The notes beneath the pieces were generated by a model. It had not been told where the DNA came from and made no database searches. It was given only the letters and a program-made list of their open reading frames with translations. A stretch of DNA of 64,000 nt from Coffea arabica (taxonomy: Eukaryota; Streptophyta; Magnoliopsida; Gentianales; Rubiaceae): NCBI RefSeq assembly GCF_036785885.1, contig NC_092312.1, positions 15,828,001-15,892,000 on the forward strand. The letters are read 5' to 3'. The translations under genes and the position numbers were made by a program. How positions within the stretch are numbered: the first letter of the stretch is position 1; each line of letters begins with the position of its first letter. This document shows, piece after piece, positions 9,795-20,700 of this stretch.

Positions 9795-12302
9795 TTAGTC
9801 TGGATGTAATTGAATTTTCCTTGTAATTGGTGGCCCTCCTCCAGGATCCACATGGCCATTGAGTGCAACTTTTTTCCTAAATTTTCTCTCCATTTTTACC
9901 TCATGAATTGCTTTCATCCTATAGGACTTGTTCGCAGCAACCTTGGATTTACCCCTATAAGCAAACTTAGAAAATTCTTGCACAGAGGGATTAGTGGTAT
10001 ACATAGCAAACACAGAATGAGAGTTAACAGGATGTTTCATTGTATCAAAAATGTTAAAGTGGACTATTTCTCCATCAAATTCCATCGTGAGAGTACCCTT
10101 ACTAACATCAATTTTAGTCTGGGCAGTACTCAAAAATGGTCTTCCTAATATAATGGGTGATGGATTTGGGGCACTTCTATCATCCATGTAAAGCACATAA
10201 AAATCAGCAGGAAAAATTAATCCATCTACTTGCACTAAAACATCCTCAACTATCCCATCCGGATAAGCACATGTACGATCAGCCAATTGAATTATTATCC
10301 CCGTTTCTTTTAAAGGTCCTAAATTTAGGGAATCATAGATTGACTTAGGTATCACATTAATAGAAGCTCCTAAATCTATCATGGCATTTTTGATACTAGA
10401 ATGACCAATCTTACAGGGGATAGCAAACATACCTGGATCTCCGCATTTGGGTGGAAGTTTCCTTTGAAGTACAGCTGATACATTCTCTCCTACCATCACT
10501 CTTTCATCACCCCTTAGCTTTCTTTTGTTAACGCACAAGTCTTTCAAGAACTTTGCGTACTTGGGTACCTGCTTGATCGCGTCCAATAGGGGGATGTTTA
10601 CTTGAACTTTGCGGAACACATCCAGGATTTCTTTTTCCTTTTTTGCCCTCTTTGTCTTTTCCAACCTGCAAGGAAAAGGAGCTATATTAGATTTAATAGG
10701 GATCGAAGGAATAGATGTTATCTTAGGCTCTTCGCGAATGCGCCCTTCCTCTTCAATCTCCTTTTCTATCTCCTCCTCACTTTTGCTTTTCGAATTTACC
10801 ACTTTAGGTCCATCCACCTCTTTGCCACTCGTTAATGTCATGGCACTTACATTCCTGGGATTTGCCTCGGGTTGTGATGGCAATTTCCCATAGACATGGG
10901 ACTCCAGGCGGTTAATGGCAGTTGCCATTTGACTCATTCGAATCTCCATGTCCTTCATGCCTGCTTTGGTGTCCTGTTGGAACTGAGTGGTGCTCATGGT
11001 TAAAGCTCTAGTTTCTTGCTGGAGTTGAGCCATATTTGTGGTCAATGACCTGGTCTCCTGCTGGAACTGTCTAGTCTCTTGCTGGATCTGGGCGGTAGTC
11101 GTAACCAGACTCTTTACAATATCCTCCAAGGAACTCCCTGTGTTAGAGGATGATGGTTGTGATTTCGGTTGCCATGGTTGCTGAAATCCTGGTGGACGAT
11201 TCGGAAATGAATTTTGTTGCCTGTTCCCATAGCTGAAATTGGGATGATCTCTCCAACCCGGATTGTACGTGTTGGAGTATGGATCATACTGCCTACGAGG
11301 CGCGGGCACGCCTCCAGCCATGTTCACCTGCTCCGCTCCGTCCTCTTGCAAAATGGGGCACGTGTCCGTGCAGTGGTCCATGCTAGTACAGATCCCACAT
11401 ACTTTCGCTCTCGGCGTGTCTCTCATGGCTAATTGCCTAACAACCGATGTCAATTCTGACATTTGCTGCTGTAGGGATGAAATCTCTACCTCGTTGACTT
11501 TACGGGGAGGGTTGCTCTCACGGAAGCCAAATTGCTGGGAGTTCTCTGCCATGGCCTCGATGAGCTCCCACGCTTCTCTCGGTGTCTTGTTTGCCAGTGC
11601 TCCCCCACTTGCAGCGTCAATGATACTTCTATCGGTTGATTGGAGTCCCTCATAGAAGTATTGGATTAACAGTTGTTCACTAATTTGATGCTGCGGGCAT
11701 CTAGTGCACAACTTGTTAAACCTGTCCCAATATTCATACAAGGACTCACCGGAATATTGTTTAATACCGCAGATTTCCTTCCTCAAACTCGCAGCCCGGG
11801 ATGCAGGGAAGAATTTTTCCAAGAATTTCTTTTTCAGCTGCGCCCATGTGGTAATACTACCTGCTGGTAGGTAGTACAACCAATCTTTAGCTGCATCTTT
11901 GAGAGAAAACGGGAAGGCTCTCAGTCTAATTTGCTCTTCAGTGACTCCAGGAGGTTTCATACTAGAGCAAACTACCTCGAACTCCTTGACGTGCTTATGG
12001 GGTTCTTCACCAGAGAGACCATGGAAAGAAGGTAGGAGGTGAATCAACCCTGACTTCAGTTCAAAAGCAGTATTCTCAGCCAAAGTGGGGAATGTGATGC
12101 ATAAGGGCTGGTGAGTCAGCTCCGGGGCAGCCAGCTCCCTCAATGTTTGGTTGTTGGCCATGCTTACTTCGTCTTCCGCTGACTCGTTTGCAGCAATTAA
12201 GTGCCCTTGTTTTCGTCTCTTGGTCTCTTGCCTCCACTTACGCGCTGCCTTCTCAACCTCCGCGTCGTATATCAATTCACCTGTGCGAGAAGAACGGGGC
12301 AT
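9795..12302 (-). CDS. Retrotransposon Gag-aspartic protease polyprotein (835 aa)
   Basis: This is the structural protein of the LTR element, expected to assemble cytoplasmic virus-like particles around element RNA. Residues 100-255 form a Retrotrans_gag-type domain (WLYYLPAGS, then the FFPASRAASLRKEI segment). Residues 302-315 are a CCHC zinc knuckle (C-X2-C-X4-H-X4-C). Residues 405-446 contain repeated QQET heptad-like units, probably a coiled coil. A lysine/glutamate-rich linker follows near 505-560. Residues 615-745 resemble a retropepsin: MIDLGASINV at 641-650 carries the catalytic Asp, as DLGAS rather than the usual DT/DSGA, and ILGRPFL lies at 718-724. The frame is open from an ATG 120 bases after the LTR edge to a normal stop, with no break. 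It ends soon after the protease, with no polymerase following. The reading frame looks functional; the element is non-autonomous by gene content. Confidence 0.92.
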   Translation of the reverse strand: MPRSSRTGELIYDAEVEKAARKWRQETKRRKQGHLIAANESAEDEVSMANNQTLRELAAPELTHQPLCITFPTLAENTAFELKSGLIHLLPSFHGLSGEEPHKHVKEFEVVCSSMKPPGVTEEQIRLRAFPFSLKDAAKDWLYYLPAGSITTWAQLKKKFLEKFFPASRAASLRKEICGIKQYSGESLYEYWDRFNKLCTRCPQHQISEQLLIQYFYEGLQSTDRSIIDAASGGALANKTPREAWELIEAMAENSQQFGFRESNPPRKVNEVEISSLQQQMSELTSVVRQLAMRDTPRAKVCGICTSMDHCTDTCPILQEDGAEQVNMAGGVPAPRRQYDPYSNTYNPGWRDHPNFSYGNRQQNSFPNRPPGFQQPWQPKSQPSSSNTGSSLEDIVKSLVTTTAQIQQETRQFQQETRSLTTNMAQLQQETRALTMSTTQFQQDTKAGMKDMEIRMSQMATAINRLESHVYGKLPSQPEANPRNVSAMTLTSGKEVDGPKVVNSKSKSEEEIEKEIEEEGRIREEPKITSIPSIPIKSNIAPFPCRLEKTKRAKKEKEILDVFRKVQVNIPLLDAIKQVPKYAKFLKDLCVNKRKLRGDERVMVGENVSAVLQRKLPPKCGDPGMFAIPCKIGHSSIKNAMIDLGASINVIPKSIYDSLNLGPLKETGIIIQLADRTCAYPDGIVEDVLVQVDGLIFPADFYVLYMDDRSAPNPSPIILGRPFLSTAQTKIDVSKGTLTMEFDGEIVHFNIFDTMKHPVNSHSVFAMYTTNPSVQEFSKFAYRGKSKVAANKSYRMKAIHEVKMERKFRKKVALNGHVDPGGGPPITRKIQLHPD
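11297..11314. repeat. Palindromic core inside gag
   Basis: GAGGCGCGGGCACGCCTC lies within the gag ORF, where its complement encodes the AGGVPAPRR stretch right after the zinc knuckle. It shares the palindromic design of the non-coding modules at 8441, 8543 and 9544. Confidence 0.65.
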
Positions 12303-12398
12303 AAACTAGCAAAAGTACCAAGAAAAATAAAAATAAAATAAAAATAAAAATAAAATAAGAACTGAATTTGAAAAGAAACAAATAATCCAAACACCAAC

Positions 12399-12416
12399 TC
12401 CCCGGCAACGGCGCCA
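12399..12416 (-). other. Primer binding site (tRNA-Asp type)
   Basis: On the minus strand this reads TGGCGCCGTTGCCGGGGA, starting five bases inside the 5' LTR. It is complementary to the 3' end of plant tRNA-Asp including CCA. This PBS is typical of plant Athila/Tat-type gypsy elements (established knowledge), and it fixes the element's orientation. Confidence 0.9.
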
Positions 12417-12421
12417 AAAAT

Positions 12422-14004
12422 TGACAGGTGCCGAACCTGTGCAATAATAATTACTAAAAAGTCCTAATTACCACATCAATTAAATAATTATAGAACAAAT
12501 CCAAGTATTGGAGCAGGGACCCTAGGTGTGCAATGGGTTACTTGATTCACCCTATTCCCGAAGAGTTTGCTTGATCCGATATACCGGATTTATCTATAAA
12601 AATACTAATTTTGCGTACAATGGCAAGTAGGGTCGATTCCACAGGAAGCAGGTAGCAAATTATTTCTTTTCAAATTAGTAGAACGAAATTGGGGGATTTT
12701 CAATAAGAGGCAAATAAAAATAAAATAAAATAAAACAAACAAAATTCAAAACTAACTCACAAAGCACAATTCACTAGAAATAGCAATTAATAAAAGTTCT
12801 ACCCAAAGGATCAACTGCTCAGGTACGGTCCAAATAAATGTTCATCGATGCAAAGATATTTCACCCATTCATCACTAGGTTGGTTATAGTTATCAATAAG
12901 CTCTGACAACCAGTTCTTCCTTACCTTTTCGGCAGTCAAGGTACGACCATTGACTGTTTCCCTAACCAGATAACAACCCTAGGTACGACCGTAGGAATTT
13001 AATTACCCAATTGCATTAAATCTAGAAGAACCCAACCCTAACCAATAAACACGCTAAGAGGGTTTATTTAAATTAGATCTTGCGTTTCCCCAACATAAAA
13101 CCAATTATGGTGGTTGCCACGAGGTGTCAATTAAATGAACAATTACGGATTCTATTTAATTGACATGGCAGTAGGCTATTAAATTAAATCCAATATCCGG
13201 CCGTTGATATTCAATTAATCAAATACCCATGACCAATTAATTCAGAAAATGCACGAATAGCAATAAATTGGGGGAAATAATAAAGATTCGATTAGATCTC
13301 ACAGATATTATGGACCGCGCCCTTGCGTCACCCTTTGGGTAGAGGAGGAAATTAGCCGCTCCTCATCGTGTCAATCCCGCGTAAATTAATTGAATACATT
13401 CAATTGATTGCCGAAGAATTGGAAAAGCGCAAGAGTAATCTCGCGGAATTTTGAAGAGTCAAAAGCAAAAAGTACAAAAAGGGTCTCCGTTCTACGGAGC
13501 CCAGATGCAATCCGCGAGAATCTCTAATGTCTCGCCGCTAGCCGCTAGCCGCAGGCGGAACAAAAGTCAGAGAAAGAAAACAGAGACAAAGCGGCTGACA
13601 AGGAGCCGAAAAGGAAAATTAAAGCTAAGCCTAAAAGTTGATGATGCATCTTGCTTTGTCCTTTTTCTCTTTATAGCCGCCGCAATTCCAAGGAGTCCAA
13701 AAGCCCAGAAACGTCTGGTGCAAATCAATCTGCAAAAGCCATTTCCCCCTTTGAGTTTTGATCCCATGTGCCTGGTCCACATGGACCACGGTCCGTCTTT
13801 CGGTTTCGTCCACCTTCCAAGGCGTGGCCACGCTCTGAAATGAAAAGTCTTCTGGAAATTTTTCCCCGCGATATCATTTTAATGCTAACCACCTACAATT
13901 CGCACAAATGTCAAATATGAGTGAAATCCCCTTTCTTAACACCATGAATGGCCAAAATTAGGACAAGATGACAATGCAAAACGTGCCAAATAACGGCTCT
14001 ATCA
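12422..14004 (-). repeat. 5' LTR (right copy)
   Basis: 1,583 bp with TG...CA ends, about 99.5 percent identical by eye to the left LTR. Its right edge adjoins the GATAT target duplication at 14005-14009. In element orientation this LTR would contain the promoter; I did not assign a TATA box. Confidence 0.95.
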
Positions 14005-14009
14005 GATAT

Positions 14010-15335
14010 CCAATTCGATTTTTCTTGGCAGGATAGATGCGGGTCGGGTACCCGTAAAAACGGATACGGATACGGATCAGCAAAATAAAAATTTGCGGGT
14101 ATCTGACCCGCAGAGTATATTATATAAATATTATAAAATAAGGGTTCATTATATAATTTTATAATTTTTAATTCTAAGTGTAAGTAAAGTGGTTCACAAT
14201 CTCATATTTTAATCTCATATGATCCGCCTCTCCTCATCTTGTCTAAAAAAAATGAATATTCTTGATGAAACTTAAACCAAATGAATAAATCAAAGTAAAA
14301 TTTGTAAAACTCTATCATAAAAATTGTTTATCTCTTTCATCATTTTTCATTTTTATTCTACTTTCATCGATCTTTTCTACAAAATTTTGATTAATTCAGT
14401 CAAAAATTTGTGTTTGGAGATCTAATTTTTTGTTAGCTAGATAATTAAAATATTTGTGTATTTCATTTATTTATTTATTTTATTACAATTCTGTCTCTTA
14501 AATTTGTTTCCCTTATTTTAGTGTAAGAAATTTATTTTTATTTTTCATCACCTTTAATGCAACAAGGTCTATTCCAAAGATGTAAGAAAGTTGGAAAAAA
14601 TTTTTCAAGATTATTTTGGTTATATTTTCTTCAAAAATTATTAACTCTGTTCAATTTTTTTTCGGATTTGATTCTACAATCGACTCATTTTGGATGCAAT
14701 CTTGTACCATATATCTTTAAGAAAGTTGGAAAAGTTGCCATATACTTATTATTTTTATGTTTGTTATGTTGTAAAAGGATGAAATGCGTGAGAATGATGA
14801 TGTACTCAAAATTATCATAAAACTTCGTTTTATTCTTGTGTTTGTTATATTTGGAAAAATTGCCATCTACTTATTATTCTTGTGCTTGTTATGTTATAAA
14901 AGAATGAAATGCGTGAGAACGGTGATGTACTCAAAATTATTATAAAATTTTGTTTTATCTATTAGATATTATAATTCTAATATGTATTAAATTTATGAAA
15001 TCGATTTGATTATTTGATGAAATGTGTGAGAATGATGATGCATTGATTTTGATTATAATATATCTACTAATGTTAATTGGAAAACATACATTTTTTTATT
15101 GGAATACATGTTGATATTAAGTGAAAAATATTTTTTATAGAAAAATAATTTTTTTTAGGGGCGGGTACCCTATGACCCACCATTTTTTTCGGGTACCAAA
15201 ATAACTGGTACCTGAAAACATTAGGAGCGGAATAGAGTCGCAAAATTACTGATCCAATATTTTAGGGTCGGGTCAGCCATATCTTGTTAGGGGCGGGTAT
15301 CCGACCTGTGCCCACTCATAGTCTTCGCACATTAT
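14010..15335. repeat. Degenerate GGGTCGGGTACCC-type repeat
   Basis: The left part (14035-14110) contains GGGTCGGGTACCCG, GGATACGGATACGGAT and GCGGGTATCTGACCCGC. The right part (15159-15320) contains GGGGCGGGTACCC, GGGTCGGGTCAGCC and GGGCGGGTATCCGACC. Between them is AT-rich DNA with an internal duplication: TTGGAAAA..TTGCCATA and GAATGATGATG..GATGTACTCAAAATTAT phrases recur near 14725-14820, 14850-14945 and 15018-15040. This looks like an old hAT-like or low-copy repeat split by the LTR element. The classification is weak. Confidence 0.45.
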
Positions 15336-15351
15336 GCACATATAATTTTTT

Positions 15352-15512
15352 GTCACAAGTAAATATTATATACACTGATAGTGTATATATCATTACTGTT
15401 TGATTCATGATATGCGTACAAAAGTTGAATTTCAAATTCAAATTTTACATAGTTATCATTTATCAAATGTTAACAGTGCATACACTGTTAGTATATGATA
15501 AATTAATCCAAG
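15352..15512. repeat. AT-rich palindromic element, copy A
   Basis: It holds TATACACTGATAGTGTATAT, then TTGAATTTCAAATTCAAATT, then CAGTGCATACACTGTTAGTA, so its two ends are inverted relatives. Similar sets occur at 44150-44320 and 49646-49800. It is probably a short MITE family. Confidence 0.55.
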
Positions 15513-17188
15513 AAATAATTATTGAAATGTCAAATCATGTTTATCTTCAAACCTTCTCTACAATTATTAAGGTTGATAATTTAGAAGGCTATGAAATTTT
15601 ATATGACATCAATAATTATTATTTGGACCTTGAATTCACTAGCATTAGTATTTTTTTTATAACTAGTTTTTTACCCATTCGTTGAATGGAAATTGTTTAA
15701 AAATAATAAATTATTTAATGTAGTTCATAAAAATATTTGCATAAAATACAAATTTATTGTATAGTCTATTATAACCTTTCTTAAATACATTACTATATGC
15801 ACATGTTATTCAAAAATAGTCTTATAATGTAAATTTAAATATCTAATTCAGTGATTAATAATTCAAAAATGCAAAAAAAAAAAATCGACTATACGATAAC
15901 ATTCAAAAACTTGAAAACAGGCAAGATCAAATATTGGCTGATCTTCTGTAAACAAAAGAATGGCCAACCCGTTACCAAAATATCAATTTTGGTACTTAAT
16001 ATAAATGGCTTAAAGGTTAATGTGAAAAGAAAAGAAGGCGAATGAAATATTAATAAAATATCAGAATTCAGAATCAATCAAGTCATAGGAACACAACAAC
16101 CTTCTAAATCTGTTCACAGCTAATAGAAGCAAAACGAAAACATAAGATGTATTTTGCTCTTAAGTCAAAAACATAAAAAATCTAAATAGTCTTATGTATA
16201 TTGCATAACGTGAACTGCTATATAACAAATGAACTTGATGCCTTGCCATTTATGTAATCAGTGACGCCTTCTTGTTCTTCGGAAACTTTCTACCAAAGTC
16301 TCAAAAAAAACATTGAAAATAGTACAAATTTTTTTAACCCAAAAAACCTAGAAAATAAAAAATTAGTAGATTATTGAAAACAATTAATAAATTGTCAAAG
16401 ACAATTAAAAAATCGTGTGAAAACACATAATTTAAAAGGCCACTTTTAAATCACTAACCAAAAAGCAATACGTATTCTACTTGAATTGAAGAGTGAATCT
16501 ATAAATTAAAATAATAAATTAATTACAAAAACCTTGTCAGAAATAAAAACCAAATCGTAACTTTTGAAGACTTACTTAGAAAATTCAAATTCAATGACCT
16601 AACTATGAAAGAAGGTGTAGGAAATTACAGACTATATACAGGCGAGCATAAACAAAATCCAAATGCGGTCCTTGTATTGAAGGGAATAAAAACGAAGTTC
16701 CAAATCCGGTTCTTGCATTGAAGTAAAAAAAAAAAAAAACTTTCCAAAAAAATTGGTGGAAAAGTGTAAACATTTTCACTGCTTAATATAGTGATGAGTA
16801 ATAGATCGAGAACCATATATATGAATAAAAATGTAGAGCATCTGCGATAGCGATAATATGATAAAGATAATCTAATATTTGAATTGATATTTCGAATTTT
16901 TGAGTTGAAGATGAGAGAGAGTTAAACACATAGTTCAAAATTATTTATACTAATCCCCAATAAATTTAGGCTTGACGATTAGGGTTAAGGAAAAAAAAAA
17001 GGTGAAAGAATGGAAGAGATAATTATGGAAGGATTATCTAGAATTTTAAAGGTTAGAGAAAATGAGGGATGAAATAGCTTAGGTTATTAGGGAGTTAACT
17101 CATAAAGCGTGTTGTACCTACTTGTCCTGTCGTTAAGCCACGTAAAAAAGAGACAAAATAAAAGGATAAGGATGAGAATACGACTTTA
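15513..17188. other. Intergenic DNA
   Basis: No supported gene is present. Short frames here have no recognisable family, no splice context and biased composition. The stretch contains A-rich tracts (for example 16726-16739). Confidence 0.5.
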
Positions 17189-17200
17189 TTATATATATAT

Positions 17201-17245
<45 letters not shown>
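17189..17245. repeat. (AT)n microsatellite
   Basis: An almost uninterrupted AT dinucleotide run of about 55 bases, with one AATAAT interruption near 17200. It lies about 515 bp upstream of the NERD start codon. Confidence 0.9.
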
Positions 17246-17247
<2 letters not shown>

Positions 17248-17759
17248 AGACGATGATGTGTTTAACACAGATACAAAAATTTAAGGGGAGATTAGTGTAA
17301 TCTCAAAATTAGAGATTTGGTTTGAGAAAACCAAAGGCAGGCTAGTCGAAGGACCTACACAGTTTTTTGGGCTTTTTGGTGGGCTTAAAGAAGCCTGGAA
17401 CGATGACAAAAATGGAAGACCAGTTCGTTCTTTTTTGGAGACGTGTACAAAATGAAGACAAGAAAAAGTGATACTCCTACTAAAGTTCAACAAATGACAT
17501 ACCCAAGCCGAACTGAACCCAAAGGACACCCAATTCACGAGGCCCAATTACAAAGTTCCGTTCGCAATCTCGCCCTCTTTAGTCTTTATAGGCTCTTCGT
17601 CACAAAACCCCCATTTCCCATCTGCTGCTTCGATAAACAAGTTCTGGTACGATTGCACACTCATATGTTACTTCACGTCTCTGCAGATATACATAGATAA
17701 AAAGGAAAACAGACCTGTATATACTAAATTTTAGGGTTAGGGTTCTGAACTCGTTTCCT

Positions 17760-20700
17760 ATGGGAGACGATGGAGAAACGTTTTCGTCGAATATAAATAA
17801 ACCCTCGCCTGAACAAGCTAGTGAAAAGCAGATAATCGAAGAGAAAAAATTGATTGGTGAAGAAGAAATAGACAACGCCGAACAATGTGAATTTGTTCCT
17901 AATTCAGATGACTCAAATGTGCCATGTAAAGAGAGCGAAGTGTTGGCGCTAGGTGCCGAATTGGAGAGCCAGGTGGTGGCACAGGAGAAGGAGGCCTCCT
18001 TAGAAGGCAGACTCGAAGGGGCAGAGGACATGCATGGAGCGGTCGCGGCGGATATTGTTGCCGAAGCCAAAGTGGAGGCCGAGGTGGTGGTTGGTGGTGG
18101 AGAGAGATTGGTAGCGGAGGAAGTTCTAGTGGCGGAGTCAAACGTGGAGTTTTTGGAGGAAAAGATCGGTGGAGAGAACTCTGATATTCATAGTGGCGAG
18201 AAATCGGTGATGGATGCAGAAGCCCACTTGCAGGTGCTGGCAGAGGAAACTCCTGTCTGGGACGTTGACGCGGAATTGGAGAAGGTGGTGGGCGGAGGGG
18301 AAAATGTTTCTGCTATCATTGATCATACGCTTTCCGGTTCTGCAGTGGTTGCGGCTGAAGAGGTCGAAGGAATGATTGAGCCAGTGGACTTTCCAGAGGC
18401 GACTGCAGGTGATGAAGAGAAGAATGTTTCTCTCGCTGGCGACGTCAGGGAGGCCAAAGAAGTGGTTGAGCCAGGGAACTTAGTAGTAGAGGAGGCAGCT
18501 GCAGGTGATGATGAGAAGAATGCCTCCGTTGTAGGTGCTCAGTCGGTGGCTGCAGTTGACGAGGCCAAAAAAGTGATTCAGACAGGGGACATTCAAGTGG
18601 AGGAGGCAACTGTTAGTGATGAAGGGAAGGATGCCTCTATACTAGGTGTCAAGTCTGTGGCTGCTGTTGGAGAGGTTGAAGAGGTCAAAGAAGTGGTTGA
18701 GACGGGGGAATTTGAAGTGGAGAACACAACTGTAGGTGATGCAGGGAAGGATGCATCTAACATAGCCATTTCTTCCCAACTTGATAGTGCCGAATCTGTT
18801 GCTGCAAGGAGCAATGATGTGGTGGTTGACGAAGCTGTGGCCATGGTTGGAGGAGAAAAGCCGCCTGCTTGGCCAGACAATTTGCAATCAAGCCCTAATG
18901 AATCAGTCACAGTTGAGCAAGATGCAGAAATGGTGGTGATACCCGTGGAATCTTCTGCAGTGGTGACAGGAGAGGAGAAAGAGGAGTTACCTGACGGTAA
19001 AGAAGTAATGGTAGATGAGATTGTGAAAACCGAGATTAAGGTGGACATGGAGATATCCACTTCGGCCGCTGAGGTAACTGAAGGTGAAAATATTATGGGT
19101 TCACATGGTTTACAATTGGATGATAATGAACCTCCAAATTCAGCTAAAGAAGAGGTGGATAAAGAGATAAGTATTAGTGAGGAGACAGGTATTGTAGGCG
19201 ACGCAGCAATGGATGACATAAAAAAAATGGAAGATAGTAAGAGTGGGGTGGCGGAGGAGGAAAGTCTTGTAGCCAATGCGGAGATGGATGAAAAGAAGCA
19301 AATGGCAGCACCTGAAAATTCTGTGCCAAATGATTTGGAGTTTGTTGGTCAACAGTCAGTGGTTACAGTTACTATTGAGCAAAATAAGGAAAATATTCAA
19401 GAGGAGGGGATTCCAACTGCGGACACTGAAATGGAGAAGAAGATTGAGGCTGAAATGGAGAAAGAGATTGAGGCTGAAATGGTGACTACTAGGGTTAGTG
19501 ATGTTGAGTCCAATGCTAAAATAGATGATTCAGTGTCTGTTCCACAAGATGAGGAAGATGAAGACATGGTTGCTGAGGAGGGATCTGCTCTGGCAGAGAC
19601 GGAATTGGAAACTGAAACAGATGTTGGGGAGTCAAGCAAGGCTGCTGGAGAGAAGCGCAAGAGGGGGAAGAATTCTAAAAATTTGACTAATTCTAAAATT
19701 GGAGGAAGAGCTCAAAAGCTAATGGATGAGGATGTTTGTTTCATTTGCTTTGATGGGGGGGACCTTGTGCTGTGTGACCGGCGGTAATTATGCTGGCTTT
19801 TCAAATTGAATTCCATTCCACTTGAAATTTATTTCAGAGGAGAGAATGTGAGGGTTGAAAATTTATTAACTAATGTGTTGAATATGATCCACATGCTTAT
19901 TGTATCTACTTATGTGCCTTCTTTGTAACTGATATTGATTCATTATTTTTTCAGGGGTTGCCCCAAGGCATATCATCCTTCTTGTGTTAATCGGGATGAG
20001 GCATTCTTCCGTGCAAAGGGCAAATGGAATTGTGGTAAGTGCATCCGTCTCTTCTGCGAACATGGTTAGATGCGGGGATGCAACAATATTCACACTTAAC
20101 CTTAAATTTGTTTTGGAGGGTTCAGATGCATAAGTGCAGTGCTATTCTCTTTAGTTGTTTATATGTGATTTTTGCTACCTACTTTGTGAAATTTATCTGT
20201 TCTTAAGTAGTTTTGAAAGCTTTATTCGCTTATTGTACTCACTCTCGAGAGACTAATTTAACATGTGAACAACCTAAGATATTCTCAAAACTGAAGAACG
20301 TGACTTATTGACATGTCCAATGAGACTAACCTTTAATTGGTACAGGGTTTGAATACCTCTTCTTACCTCAGTTGCGTCATAATTTCTTTGCACCAACTGA
20401 AGCACACTTTTGGAATATCAAGAATAGGAAAGAGAACCTCAGGAAATTGCAGAAATGACTTGACTGGTCATGTTAAAAGGGTTGGGGTTTGTATATCATA
20501 CGCGACATGACATTTGAACATTATCCTTGATGAAGTTGATATATCAGCATGCTCTTACAATTGACATTATTTTCTATACGTGTAGTTTGATAAAGGATGA
20601 TTACTTGCTAACGTATACTCTGGGAAAATTGAGCCCTCCACTTCATGCTTTTATTTAATCGTTTTTCTATGCTGAAGTTTTTCATAAAATATGGTTTCAT

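Larger units (their letters stand above)
6369..14004 (-). mobile_element. Complete LTR retrotransposon, gag-protease only, non-autonomous
   Basis: Two direct repeats of exactly 1,583 bp each start TGACAGG and end CTATCA, and they bound the element. A perfect 5-bp target duplication, GATAT, lies at 6364-6368 and 14005-14009. A tRNA-Asp-type primer binding site and a polypurine tract place the 5' LTR at the right, so transcription runs on the minus strand. The internal region is 4,470 bp. It contains one long ORF (Gag with a CCHC knuckle, then an aspartic protease) and no reverse transcriptase, RNase H or integrase; the 1.84 kb where pol would lie has no ORF. By primer site and Gag type it belongs with Ty3/gypsy elements of the Athila/Tat kind. 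Mobility would need polymerase supplied in trans. The LTRs differ at about seven positions by eye, so the insertion is recent. Confidence 0.95.

Noticed and set aside
18593-19276. 227-codon minus-strand frame inside NERD exon 1
   Set aside because: It is a Ser/Thr-rich shadow of an acidic coding exon; the plus-strand frame has the PHD continuation and splice sites.
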